From: Clostridiales bacterium
Lineage (GTDB): Bacteria > Bacillota > Clostridia > Christensenellales > UBA1242
Direction: 5' to 3'
Assembly: GCA_015055745.1 (NCBI GenBank)
Contig: SVHS01000002.1
Span: 147,612 to 211,611, forward strand
Length of the DNA: 64,000 nt
The position numbers and the translations under genes are program-made. Of the stretch, positions 15,623 to 25,100 are shown in pieces (the stretch's first letter is position 1; each line of letters starts with the position of its first letter). The notes under the pieces were generated by a model. That model saw only the letters and a list, made by a program, of their open reading frames with translations. It ran no database searches and was not told the DNA's origin.

Positions 15623-17178
15623 AAAATTGGTAGACCACAGGTTTTTATATCCGAACCATTTTTACTATTATTATCATAATAGTAATTTTGCACATTTCGG
15701 TTTTCAAAATAATAATCTAGGTCTTTTTTTGAGTCTTCATAACTGATTGACGAGTTAATTTCGTCTGCGTCAGTATTAAGATAAATCAATGTTCTATTGT
15801 TGTATATATAAACAACATTTATAAAGGTATTAACGAATTTTTGTTTTTCTTCAATGTCTTCAGATTTTCCTAATTCGATATATGCTTCAACATATTTTTC
15901 AACTTCTTTTTTCGACAATTTAACCATTGCAAGTTTTTTAATCTTTCTTAATTCTTTTGTGTATATTTCTTTTAGTTCAGTTAATTCGTCTGCTTCTTTG
16001 TTAAGTTTATCAATAAGAACTTGACTTTTTGCTATTCTGAATTGATTAAAGACTTCGTCTATATCTTTATCAACTTTTTTAATTCGATTTTCATAATCTT
16101 TAATTCTAAAGTCTTCAGCAGTTGAGTTGAGTGTATCATAAACCATATTGACAATTCTTGTTTTATCTTTTAGCAAATTTATTATTGTTTGGGTTATAAC
16201 TCTTTCTTCAAGAACGTGTTTATTGTTAGATTTTAATTCACAATGTTTGTGCAAGTTTCTTTTTGCTCTGCAAGAATAATAACTATGTGTAGTTCCATTT
16301 CGTCCTGTTGCAGAATCTCCAATAACTGAAGAACCACAATAACCACAAAACAAATGACCTGAAAGAACAAATTGCTCGTGTGCTTTGCGTTTTGCAGAGT
16401 ATTGTTTATTTTCGGCAAGTTTTTCCTGTACCTTATCAAATAATTCTTGTTCAATTAGTTGTGGGCAATAATCTTCAATTATTTTACCATCATATTCCAT
16501 TATACCTAAATATTTCTTGTTCTTAAATGTTCTATTTAGACTATTATGTGTAAAAGGTGTTGTTTTGCAACTATAAATATTATTATTAGTTAAGTGAGAT
16601 ATAATGCTTTTTATAGAGTCTCCTTTAGCATAATGTTCAAAAGCATATTTAATATAAGGTGCAGTTTCTTCATTAACAACTAACCTTTTATCAACCACCT
16701 TATATCCTAAAGGTGGGTTTCCCCCTAAATAATGTTTTTTCAATGCTGACTCTCGCATACCACGTTTAACTTTTTGTGATAAGTCTATTGAGTACATTTC
16801 TGCCATTGATTCTAAAATTCTTTCAATAAGTTTGCCTTCCATTGAATCACTTATTGCTTCAGTTGCAGAAACGACCTTAACACCATATTGTTCAAGTTTG
16901 TGTTTATAAAATGTACTATCGTATGTATTTCTGCTAAATCTATCTAATTTATAAACAATAATATATTGAAAATCTTTGTTTTTTGCGTCATTTATCATTT
17001 GCAAAAATGAAGGTCTGTTATCGTTTGTTCCTGTCATTGCTCGGTCTATATATTCTCTTTGAATTTCATAACCCTGCATTTCAGCGAACTCATTACACAC
17101 CCTTAATTGACCTTCAATAGATTGTTCAGTTTGTTTATCACTTGAATATCTTGCGTAAATGACTGCTTGTTTTTTCAT
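15607..17178 (-). CDS. Large serine recombinase (integrase)
   Basis: 523 residues. Catalytic resolvase domain starts MKKQAVIYARYSSDKQ (nucleophile Ser in YSSDKQ) with YKLDRFSRNTYDS near residue 78; a recombinase domain with GGNPPLGYKVVD follows. A zinc ribbon has CGYCGSSV and CRAKRNLHKHC (about 278-312), and a coiled-coil region is at about 345-405. It should integrate and excise the island. The last ~12 residues (KTCGLPILISIF) are encoded by an att-like, tRNA-3'-end-like sequence, suggesting that the C-terminus was set by the integration junction. Confidence 0.93.
   Translation of the reverse strand: MKKQAVIYARYSSDKQTEQSIEGQLRVCNEFAEMQGYEIQREYIDRAMTGTNDNRPSFLQMINDAKNKDFQYIIVYKLDRFSRNTYDSTFYKHKLEQYGVKVVSATEAISDSMEGKLIERILESMAEMYSIDLSQKVKRGMRESALKKHYLGGNPPLGYKVVDKRLVVNEETAPYIKYAFEHYAKGDSIKSIISHLTNNNIYSCKTTPFTHNSLNRTFKNKKYLGIMEYDGKIIEDYCPQLIEQELFDKVQEKLAENKQYSAKRKAHEQFVLSGHLFCGYCGSSVIGDSATGRNGTTHSYYSCRAKRNLHKHCELKSNNKHVLEERVITQTIINLLKDKTRIVNMVYDTLNSTAEDFRIKDYENRIKKVDKDIDEVFNQFRIAKSQVLIDKLNKEADELTELKEIYTKELRKIKKLAMVKLSKKEVEKYVEAYIELGKSEDIEEKQKFVNTFINVVYIYNNRTLIYLNTDADEINSSISYEDSKKDLDYYFENRNVQNYYYDNNSKNGSDIKTCGLPILISIF
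15628..15641. repeat. Second att-like sequence inside the recombinase 3' end
   Basis: TGGTAGACCACAGG matches the att repeat TGGTAGTCCCAAGG at 11 of 14 positions. It is preceded by AAATT and a terminator stem, just as attL is. It may be the recombinase's own half-site or the junction of a tandem insertion. Confidence 0.45.
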
Positions 17179-17193
17179 TTGATTTTCCTTTTA

Positions 17194-17799
17194 TTAAAAT
17201 TTTCCACGTAGTTCGATAACTTTACCAACAACCCTTACAGGTAGTTCTTCAATATCTTGGTTAGAATAAAACATTTCCTTAAATTGAGTATTATAAGGAA
17301 TTAAAGTTATTCCATCTTCAGTACGTTTGATTGCTTTTAATGTTGCTTCGTATCCGTTAACCATAACAACACAAACGTCTCCTGTTTCAGCACTATCTTG
17401 TCTTCTAACAATAACAACGTCTCCGTTCATTATTCTTGGTTGCATACTTGTTCCTTTAACTTTTAGTCCAAAATACTCTCCTGAAGACGCATAAGACTCT
17501 GAAATTTCTTCATAGTCAATAATGTCTTCTATTGCTTCTATAGGTATCCCTGCAGGGATAGATCCTAAAACAGGTATCTTAAAACCTGTTTTCGCAGGAT
17601 AGTCCTTATTATTTTTTAATAAGTAATCTATAGATACATTATAAATATTAGATACCTTATTTAACGTCTCGAGTGATATTGAAGACGTTTTTTTATTTTC
17701 TAAACGAGAATAGTTTGCTCTGTCTAGGTTTAATAATTTTGAGATTTCTTCTTGAGTCATACCTTTACCTTTTCTTAAATCATACAATATGTTTTTCAT
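17194..17799 (-). CDS. CI/LexA-like repressor with S24 autopeptidase domain
   Basis: 201 residues. N-terminal Cro/CI helix-turn-helix (MTQEEISKLLNLDRANYSRLE, about 14-34). The C-terminal S24 domain has a predicted Ala-Gly cleavage site in LGSIPAGIPI (about 80), nucleophile Ser in VKGTSMQPRIMNGD and general-base Lys in EATLKAIK. RecA-stimulated self-cleavage after DNA damage is expected for such proteins. Divergent from the early genes across a three-operator region, so it is the likely lysogeny-type switch of the island. Confidence 0.92.
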   Translation of the reverse strand: MKNILYDLRKGKGMTQEEISKLLNLDRANYSRLENKKTSSISLETLNKVSNIYNVSIDYLLKNNKDYPAKTGFKIPVLGSIPAGIPIEAIEDIIDYEEISESYASSGEYFGLKVKGTSMQPRIMNGDVVIVRRQDSAETGDVCVVMVNGYEATLKAIKRTEDGITLIPYNTQFKEMFYSNQDIEELPVRVVGKVIELRGKF

Positions 17800-17818
17800 T
17801 TTTCAACTCCTTACTGAC

Positions 17819-17955
17819 ATTTTAACATATTTTTCATTGAAAATCAAGTGTTTTGTGTAAATAAATACACATTTTTTGAAAAATTTGTGTAAAAAATGAC
17901 ACAAAAATGACGCAATTTTGATTTTATGGTGTATAATGTGTGTAACGAATTACAC
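17819..17955. promoter_or_regulatory. Repressor switch region with three operators and divergent promoters
   Basis: Three 16-bp operators of pattern GTGTAA...ACAC: 17855-17870, 17887-17902 and 17940-17955. Leftward repressor promoter: TTGATT (17847-17842), N17, TAAAAT (17824-17819). Rightward promoter: -10 TATAAT (17932-17937) with -35 near 17909; predicted +1 (17944) falls inside the third operator. The layout matches a lambda-like divergent genetic switch. Confidence 0.8.
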
Positions 17956-17979
17956 ATTTTGAAAAAGGAGATATTGGGT

Positions 17980-18165
17980 TTGAGAGTGTTGATTGTTGTT
18001 GAAAATGACGAAGATGGAAAGGTTACTGATAGTCAGATGATGGTTATAGCAGAGACCGAAGAAGATGGTAAACGTGCAATAAACAATCTTACTCGTATGC
18101 TTGATTTCTCCCTTATCAATTTTATTAAGACGTTAAGGGAAAAGAAAAAGGAGAAAGTTATATGA
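17980..18165 (+). CDS. Small early protein, unknown (61 aa)
   Basis: First gene of the rightward operon. TTG start at 17980 chosen because AAAGGAG lies 9 bases upstream; the frame is open further upstream but would begin before the promoter's +1. Sequence begins RVLIVVENDEDGKVTDSQMMVIAETEEDGKRA, a short alpha/beta pattern. Not recognised. Confidence 0.55.
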   Translation: MRVLIVVENDEDGKVTDSQMMVIAETEEDGKRAINNLTRMLDFSLINFIKTLREKKKEKVI

Positions 18166-18461
18166 AAAAAGATTATGTTTATTTATTAGTAACTGCAGAC
18201 AAGTTTGAACTTCCTTTAATGGTTGCTGAAACCTTTGCAGAATTAACTGAAATGACAGGGTTACAATATACAACTTTGAGAAGTGCGTTGATTAGAAATT
18301 CAGTCATTGATGGCAGATATAGAATTATCAAAGTTGATACTCGAGAACCTGAAGAACGATTTACTAAATCAGATTTTGTCGAATATTGTAGAGAAAAGAA
18401 TTTGGAAGAAACTGATTTCGACTCTTTCAAAGCATTTATGGAATTTTGTTTTAATAGTTAA
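18162..18461 (+). CDS. Small early protein, unknown (99 aa)
   Basis: Overlaps the preceding gene by 4 bases (ATGA-type coupling), with GGAGAAAG before the ATG. Contains a central stretch, ETFAELTEMTGLQYTTLRSALIRN, that could be a helix-turn-helix, so a regulatory role is possible but unproven. Confidence 0.6.
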   Translation: MKKDYVYLLVTADKFELPLMVAETFAELTEMTGLQYTTLRSALIRNSVIDGRYRIIKVDTREPEERFTKSDFVEYCREKNLEETDFDSFKAFMEFCFNS

Positions 18462-18548
18462 AAGTTGCGTTGTAGATATAACATTTGATTAGAAAGTTGT
18501 TTGAAAGAACTTTGTTTTGATACTTGTTGAAAAGTTTGGGAGAACAAC

Positions 18549-18740
18549 GTGAGAGAGTGTGTGATTGTTAAAACATTGCGAAATAACAAAGTGCAATCTT
18601 CTACTTTTTTTAATGACTATATGAAAGCATTAGACTTTGCTGAAAGTGAGTGTTGGAAAGGGTTTTATTGTATTGTTCTTCGCAAATATGCAGAAAAGAA
18701 ATGGGCAAAGGCGTATTTAATACCACCTGAAACTTTATAG
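18549..18740 (+). CDS. Small protein, unknown (63 aa)
   Basis: GTG start behind GGGAGA. Sequence has VIVKTLRNNKVQSSTFFNDYMKALDFAESECWKGFYCIVLRK, reminiscent of small phage and plasmid proteins with a beta-hairpin plus helix. Not recognised. The 87 bases before it hold nothing evident. Confidence 0.5.
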   Translation: MRECVIVKTLRNNKVQSSTFFNDYMKALDFAESECWKGFYCIVLRKYAEKKWAKAYLIPPETL

Positions 18741-18748
18741 GAGAAAAA

Positions 18749-19057
18749 ATGAAAGAATATCAAAAACACGTACAAAATGACTCAAAGATTGCAAATTCAA
18801 TTTTTGAATCTGCTTATTACAAACAAGCAAAGCACCCTGACAAATTGATAAACGTTAGTTATGGTTTACGTGTAACTAGAAATAATTTGGAAGACGTGAA
18901 ATTGCTAATATCTTATAAAAAACTTATGTTAGATATTGACCTTAAAGATGGTTTAATTTCTAAAAAGTATGTTGAAGAATCAAAACGAATTTATAACCAA
19001 TTAGAAAAAAGCATTGATAAAACCATTGCTGAACTATTTGGCAAAGGAGAAAAATAA
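18749..19057 (+). CDS. Small protein, unknown (102 aa)
   Basis: Starts behind a strong TAGGAGAAAAA site, 8 bases after the previous gene. Lys-rich, mostly helical, with a predicted coiled C-terminal half (KYVEESKRIYNQLEKSIDKTIAELF). The stop codon overlaps the next start, so translation is coupled. Confidence 0.6.
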   Translation: MKEYQKHVQNDSKIANSIFESAYYKQAKHPDKLINVSYGLRVTRNNLEDVKLLISYKKLMLDIDLKDGLISKKYVEESKRIYNQLEKSIDKTIAELFGKGEK

Positions 19058-19476
19058 TGAAACCTGAATTAAAAAAAGAAGCATTACGTCGTATGAGAGC
19101 ATTAAGACTTATGAATAATGGGTTTGATAGTCCTGTCGGAGACTTCAACCTTACTGAATCGGTTTGGAAATCTGAATACTATGGTATTTTATATTATTTA
19201 GACAAACACGAAAAAAAGATTGTTGCAGACTTTGAAAAGAAATATAGCAAGTATGGTGTAAAGGTTTATCATTGTTATCGTGCTAAACGAGAGTTTGGAG
19301 ATATATTGTATATGCTTTATGTTTCAGAAGATACTGCAGACTCTCCTGAAAAATTTGATTATGATTTAAGAAATGGAATCGCATATATTTATGCTTACAA
19401 TATTTCAGAACCTGCATTTAGTGAATTTGGCACTTGCTATATTAAATCTCAATATGGTGGAATTGTGCTTTGTTAG
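19057..19476 (+). CDS. Hypothetical protein, 139 aa
   Basis: Overlaps its neighbour by one base. Basic N-terminus (MKPELKKEALRRMRALRLMNNG) and an aromatic-rich middle. No recognised family. Part of the rightward early operon of small genes. Confidence 0.6.
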   Translation: MKPELKKEALRRMRALRLMNNGFDSPVGDFNLTESVWKSEYYGILYYLDKHEKKIVADFEKKYSKYGVKVYHCYRAKREFGDILYMLYVSEDTADSPEKFDYDLRNGIAYIYAYNISEPAFSEFGTCYIKSQYGGIVLC

Positions 19477-19486
19477 GTGGTTGTAT

Positions 19487-19780
19487 ATGGAAATAAATTG
19501 GAGAGCAGGTATACAAGAAATACCACGAGCAAAGTATTTTGAAATGTTGAATTGTTTACCACCACGAGAACCTATGAATTTAATTGCAGGTTATACAAAT
19601 CAATTTCTTATGGGCGAACCTTATACTCACGTAAATTTTAATGATAGATACCAACCTTTATATGCTCAATTTGGTATGAAAGGCAAAAGGTATTTTTATT
19701 TAGGTTTGGGTAGAGAAAAACGTTTTACAGGTTACTCTACTCGCCCTATGGAAGAAAATTGGGATACAGGGAGATATTAA
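19487..19780 (+). CDS. Hypothetical protein, 97 aa
   Basis: Start at ATG 19487 (MEINWRAGIQEIPRAKYFEML) chosen because AGGTGG lies just upstream; the frame extends further 5' only inside the preceding gene. Pro- and Tyr-rich, with QPLYAQFGMKGKRYFYLGLGREKRF. Not recognised. Confidence 0.55.
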   Translation: MEINWRAGIQEIPRAKYFEMLNCLPPREPMNLIAGYTNQFLMGEPYTHVNFNDRYQPLYAQFGMKGKRYFYLGLGREKRFTGYSTRPMEENWDTGRY

Positions 19781-19781
19781 A

Positions 19782-20201
19782 ATGAATTTATACAATGAAT
19801 TAAGAAATAGACAACAAACTGAATATAATGCTTTTCCTGTAGGTTTTGCATTTAATCAGAAACAACTTGAAGACCAATTAGTACAATTAGGTTTGAAACC
19901 TATTGATACTGATAAAGTTATAGGAATTGGTTTTGGTGGTTTTATTCGTAAAACTGATAAATCAGCATATATGGATATGTTGAATAGACATAAAAAAGAA
20001 AGGGAACTCGCTATTAAATCTGACAAAGATGGTAGTGGTTTTATTAAAGATATGTTTTCTTATGAACTAGCAAACCACGAATATGATTATACAGGAGACT
20101 TGACTGATACTTTAGAAGCATTAGGTCTTTCTATAAATGATATTCAAAAGGATAAGAAATTGAAGAAAGGTTTGCAATTAGCATTAAGAAGATATAGATA
20201 A
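19782..20201 (+). CDS. Hypothetical protein, 139 aa
   Basis: Begins one base after the preceding stop codon. Contains AFPVGFAFNQKQLEDQLVQLGL followed by a Gly-rich IGIGFGGFIRKTD, a pattern I associate with small uncharacterised plasmid and phage proteins of Bacillota, without a known function. C-terminus basic (KKLKKGLQLALRRYR). Confidence 0.6.
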   Translation: MNLYNELRNRQQTEYNAFPVGFAFNQKQLEDQLVQLGLKPIDTDKVIGIGFGGFIRKTDKSAYMDMLNRHKKERELAIKSDKDGSGFIKDMFSYELANHEYDYTGDLTDTLEALGLSINDIQKDKKLKKGLQLALRRYR

Positions 20202-20252
20202 AAAAATAATTGTCTAAAAGTCGAATTAGGCAATAAGGGAGATTTGAAATTT

Positions 20253-20417
20253 ATGAAAACTATTATTTGGTTAGTGATTATCGCACTAATATTCGTTTTT
20301 ACAGGCACTTGGATATTTGGTGGGTTATCTTGGTTAAGTCATAGACTTGGGGATATACTCGCTTGGTTGGAAGAAGTTTTGAATTTCTTTGGTTTTAATA
20401 AAGGAATATTGAAATAA
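20253..20417 (+). CDS. Small single-span membrane protein, coat-protein candidate (54 aa)
   Basis: GGGAGATTT ribosome-binding site, then 54 codons. Residues 4-25 (IIWLVIIALIFVFTGTWIFGG) are strongly hydrophobic; the rest (SHRLGDILAWLEEVLNFFGFNK) is an amphipathic helix with a basic end. Size and position, just before the adhesin block and upstream of a Zot-like gene, fit a filamentous-phage coat or minor virion protein, but the hydrophobic segment is N-terminal, unlike a mature pVIII. The assignment is only inferred. Confidence 0.55.
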   Translation: MKTIIWLVIIALIFVFTGTWIFGGLSWLSHRLGDILAWLEEVLNFFGFNKGILK

Positions 20418-21680
20418 ATGGAAGCAAAAAAAATAACATTAACAATATTTAATGTCGCTTTAATTATCGTAACTGCATTTATGCTTTTAATGAGTTGTGT
20501 TTGGGTTTATTACAAAACTATTGGTAAAAATAAGATACCATCAGCAGTAACTTCTACATACGCAACTTATATCACTGATCCTGCTACTAAAGAAGAATTG
20601 CCTGTGATTGAAGCGAATTATTATGCAAACATAAATGGAACAGGTTATGAAGTCGTAGAACTTTTGTTTAACTGCTATAGTGGAATATCTAAACAAGCAG
20701 TATATTCTCGTGGTTTTCAATTAGTTTATGACGAAAATGGCAATGTTGTTCCTTATGTGTTTAATGAAGAAAAAAGCAATGTCTTCCAATACAACAAATA
20801 CAATGACTTGAGTTTTGAAACAGGGCATCAGTATGAGTGGGGAGACAAAATGATTATTGATATTGATGGTACAACTTATGCAGTTGCATTAGATGGTACT
20901 TATTCAGTAACAACAAAAGGGTTTGACTTGGGCAAATCAGCAGGAAACTTCTTCAAAGCAGTATTTACTGATTGGGGTATGTTCTCTCGTGAAGAACATT
21001 GGAATCACTATGAAACATACACTTATAATTACACTTTTGAAGATTTGTTGATAAAAGTTAAACAAATTATCAAGTCATTTAGCAATGGCACAGGAGATGG
21101 TGTTATTCCTTTGATTGACTTGGGAGATTTCTTGCATATTTATCCTATCAATGAAGATGGGCAAATTGCAGGAGAACCTGTAGGGGTTAATACATTACAA
21201 AATAGTTATTTTACTATGGCTTGTCATTATGATAATCGTGGTATGGTTTGGGCAAAACAATCTATATTTGAAGCAGTTGCTGGAGATAGTCAATTTAACA
21301 TTAGTGGTATAAGCGAAGACGCTGATTATTGGAAAGCAAATACTCAATATACTATTAGCGAAAAAGATTTTGAAAAAAGATATGTAACTTCTGAAAGTGG
21401 ATATTACTACTCTTTATCTTTAGACGTTATTGAAGAACTAAAGAATTTTGAAAATCTTGATATTAACATTGTTTTTGATATTACAAACATTAACTATGAA
21501 AACCCTTTAGGTTTTGACTATTTTGCATTAAGTGGTATGGAAATTAAATCATTAACAATTAAAAGTGCTTCACAAAGAGACTTTAAGTTGTTGGCAAATT
21601 CTTTGAAAGATACAGGTTTGACTTCTATTACAACTGAAAATGTAACAATTATCAATGATGGTTCGGGGGTAGAATTATGA
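20418..21680 (+). CDS. Membrane-anchored exoprotein, unknown (420 aa)
   Basis: Starts directly at the stop of the 54-aa gene. One N-terminal membrane segment (about 9-30) then ~390 extracytoplasmic residues rich in Tyr, Asn and Asp, with repeated beta-type stretches (TYAVALDGTYSVTTKGFDLG, YTYNYTFEDL). No enzymatic motif seen. By position it could be a virion or assembly protein of the island's phage-like block. Confidence 0.65.
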   Translation: MEAKKITLTIFNVALIIVTAFMLLMSCVWVYYKTIGKNKIPSAVTSTYATYITDPATKEELPVIEANYYANINGTGYEVVELLFNCYSGISKQAVYSRGFQLVYDENGNVVPYVFNEEKSNVFQYNKYNDLSFETGHQYEWGDKMIIDIDGTTYAVALDGTYSVTTKGFDLGKSAGNFFKAVFTDWGMFSREEHWNHYETYTYNYTFEDLLIKVKQIIKSFSNGTGDGVIPLIDLGDFLHIYPINEDGQIAGEPVGVNTLQNSYFTMACHYDNRGMVWAKQSIFEAVAGDSQFNISGISEDADYWKANTQYTISEKDFEKRYVTSESGYYYSLSLDVIEELKNFENLDINIVFDITNINYENPLGFDYFALSGMEIKSLTIKSASQRDFKLLANSLKDTGLTSITTENVTIINDGSGVEL

Positions 21681-22192
21681 TTTTGAAATGGTATCATTAC
21701 TTAATTTGTGCAGTTCTTATCATTTTAGGTCTATTCTGCACAATGAATTTAGTGGAATTGTTTAGTGTTGAAAGCAAAGAATTTGGCAAAGCAATAACGA
21801 TTGAAACAAAAAATGATTATGTCGAAATTTCTAAATTCGATTTAGGTTCAATAGTCTTTGATTCTGAAGATTATGTGAATTTTGAATTGATAGAAACTTA
21901 TGCACCAACTGAATTTGATGGTAAAAACGAAGATTATTTAATTTTATTTAATGGACAACCTTTGAATAATATTCAATGTTCTAGTGGTAAGATTTCAGGA
22001 GATTTAAGTATTGCCTTTTATGATTTAGATGGTTTGGAAGTTGCAGTATCAGACGTTCATATTAGTATAGAATATTATGCTAGTGGTACAACGTTAAAAC
22101 TCACTTCAACAAACAATGCTGATTCTATGGCATATTTAACTGCTTATACAAATATAAATGGTGCTGTTGTTAAAGTCGTTGATAGGGGGTAA
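21677..22192 (+). CDS. Membrane-anchored exoprotein, unknown (171 aa)
   Basis: Overlaps the preceding gene by 4 bases. N-terminal membrane anchor (about 8-28: LICAVLIILGLFCTMNLVELF) and a ~140-residue beta-rich ectodomain. Same topology as both neighbours, suggesting the three act together at the cell surface or in a particle. Confidence 0.6.
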   Translation: MILKWYHYLICAVLIILGLFCTMNLVELFSVESKEFGKAITIETKNDYVEISKFDLGSIVFDSEDYVNFELIETYAPTEFDGKNEDYLILFNGQPLNNIQCSSGKISGDLSIAFYDLDGLEVAVSDVHISIEYYASGTTLKLTSTNNADSMAYLTAYTNINGAVVKVVDRG

Positions 22193-22194
22193 AT

Positions 22195-25100
22195 ATGTCG
22201 GTAGGAAAAAGAATAGCAATTATCTTATCCATTGTTGCAGTGGCAGTTATTGGTGTTCTCGGATACCTATACTACCCTGCTATTCAGGGACTTATTACAG
22301 GAAATAAATATTACACGCAAGAAGACGTGCAAGATTCTTATGATGATGGATATAAAGATGGTTTTGAAACTGAAACTGAATTAAAAGAAAAGTTAAGTTA
22401 TTATATGACAATGGTAGACGAATACCAACTTAACATTGAAACTTTGAATTTAGAAGTTGCTAGAATAACAAAGCAAAATCAAAACTTGCAAACTGATATT
22501 CAAGTATTGGAAGATACAAAAGCAAAAAATATTTCTACTATTGCAGAATTGACTGATTCTAATAAAGCAAAAGATGGAACTATTAACTCTTTGAACTCTG
22601 ATATTAGTGAATTGCGTACAAATATTAACAATCTTGTTAGTGAGATTGAAACTCTAGAAAATGACGTTGCAACTAAATCAAGCAGAATAGCAGTTTTAGA
22701 AAACAACATTGAAACTTTAGATAATCAAATTGCAACTTTAGAAGCAAGTGGCGAAAATAAAGACGCAGAGATTTCTGAATTGAAAACTCAAAAAGCAGTT
22801 TTAGAAACTGAAAAGACTAATTTGCAAGAAGATATTGCTAATGCTAACTCTCAAATTGATAGTCTTAATGAACAACTAACTGCTAAAAATGAAGAAATCG
22901 CAGGTCTTAATAATACAATCGTTGATTTAGAAAAAGAAATTGCAAATAATGAAATTCTAATTGAAGAATTGCAGGAATCTAATACAAATCTTAATGAACA
23001 ATTAACAACATTAAATACACAACTTGCAAATTCAAGCAATGAAATTTATACATTAAATAATAGAATTACAAATTTGGAAAAATCAGTTGAAGATTATGAA
23101 AGATATATTACTGAATTGGAAAACACAAATTCTTCAGTTGCAATCTTTGAATTTGACAATAGTGTATATGAGATTAAAGAAGTTGACGAAAATGGTTTTG
23201 TAAGCATTGACGATCCTGTTTCAACTGAAAATGTTATTTTTAACTATTGGACTCTTAATGGCGAACAAGTAGATTTATCTACATATCAAATAACTAAAAC
23301 TACAAAATTTGTAGCAGACGTTACAAGAAATTATAATGTTATCTTTGAAGTAGATGGCGAAGTTATAGACACTCAACTTATTGAAGAAAACAACTTTGCG
23401 ACTGCTCCACAAGATCCTGTTAAAGATAAGTTTGAATTTGCAGGTTGGTCTATAGATGGTGTTTCAACTTTAGATATTAGTAATTATATTGTTACAAGCA
23501 ATACGACTTTTAGACCTGTATATAATAACCTTTATGGTTTATTTAATTCTGATACAGGAAGATTAACATATACTTGGGAAGAATTGTTACATTATGATTA
23601 TTTGAAAGTAACTGATAACGTTTTATCTGCAGGAGCAAATTATAAACGTATAGCAGGAGAATTAAGAATTGATAGTGATATAAATTCAATCGCAGATAGT
23701 ACATTTAATGGTTGTTCTGCTTTAGTAAAAGTTGTTATACCTGAAAGTGTTGTAAGTATTGGAAAAACAGCATTTAATAATTGTGCTAGTTTATTGAGTG
23801 TTACACTGCCTACTTCATTGAAATCAGTTGGTTCAAGTGCTTTCGGTTTAGGTTTTAATACTGCTTCAATAACTGAAGTTGTATATAAAGGAACTTTAGA
23901 ACAATGGTGTGATATTGATTTTGTAGACGAAAAGTCGAGTCCTGTATATTCTTCAAAGAGTATTATTATCAACAATGAATTATTACAGGGAACAATTATT
24001 ATACCTTTAACATTAAAGAATATTAAACCTTATGTATTTACAGGTTTTAATAATGAATTTATTTTCCATAATGAAGTAGAAAGTATTGGTAAAGGTGCAT
24101 TTACAAGTTCTTCACTCACTATGTTAAATTTACCTGAATCTTGTTCATCTATTGAGCAGTATGCTTTTTCAGGTTGCAACAAACTTGTATCAGTACATTT
24201 GCCTACAACATTAAAAGAAATTAAATCTTATACTTTTACTTCTTGTAGCAAATTAGAGTCTATTGATTTATCTAATGTTGAAACTATTAGGGGTTGGGCA
24301 TTTAGATATTGTAGTGGTTTGAAAACGCTAACATTAGAAGACAATATTACAACTTTGGAACATAGTGCTTTTGATTATTGTACAGGTGTTGAAGTCCTTA
24401 ATTATAACATACCTACATTGCCTGATTATCCATCAGTAACGCAAAATGCTATTGGTCATAATTTTGGTTCAGCAAATGGTCTAACTATGAACTTTTTAGA
24501 GAAAGTTAAACGTTTACCAAGATATTTTTGTGGTAGTGTTGAGCAAGTCCTAGAAATAAATTTAGGAGAAAACATTGAATATATCGATTATAATGCTTTC
24601 TTCTCAACTGAAACACAAGTGGTTAATTATAATTGTCGAAATGCAGTATTGAATAGAAATGGTAGCCATTGTGTTACTATTCATTTTGACAGATGGGCAG
24701 ACGCAAATTTAACATTTAATATTGGTGCTAATGTTGAAATGATACCATCATATATGTTCTTTGGAGCAAGTCAAATGACTCATATTAACTTCCCTGAAAC
24801 TGCAAAATATACTGAATTGTTATCTCATACTTTCTATGGTTGTGATGACTTAATTTCAGTTAATTTGCCTAAAAACCTTACTGTTTTGGGTGCTGATTGT
24901 TTTAATGGTTGTGAATCGTTGCCAACAATCGAATTACCAAGTGGTCTAACAAAAATTGACGAAGATTGTTTCTATCAATGTTTTGCATTAGATAATATTA
25001 CATTACCAACAACATTAACATACATTGGTGGTGGTGCGTTTGACGAGTGTAAAAGTTTAACAAGTTTATTTATTCCTAAATCGGTTACATATATGGGATA

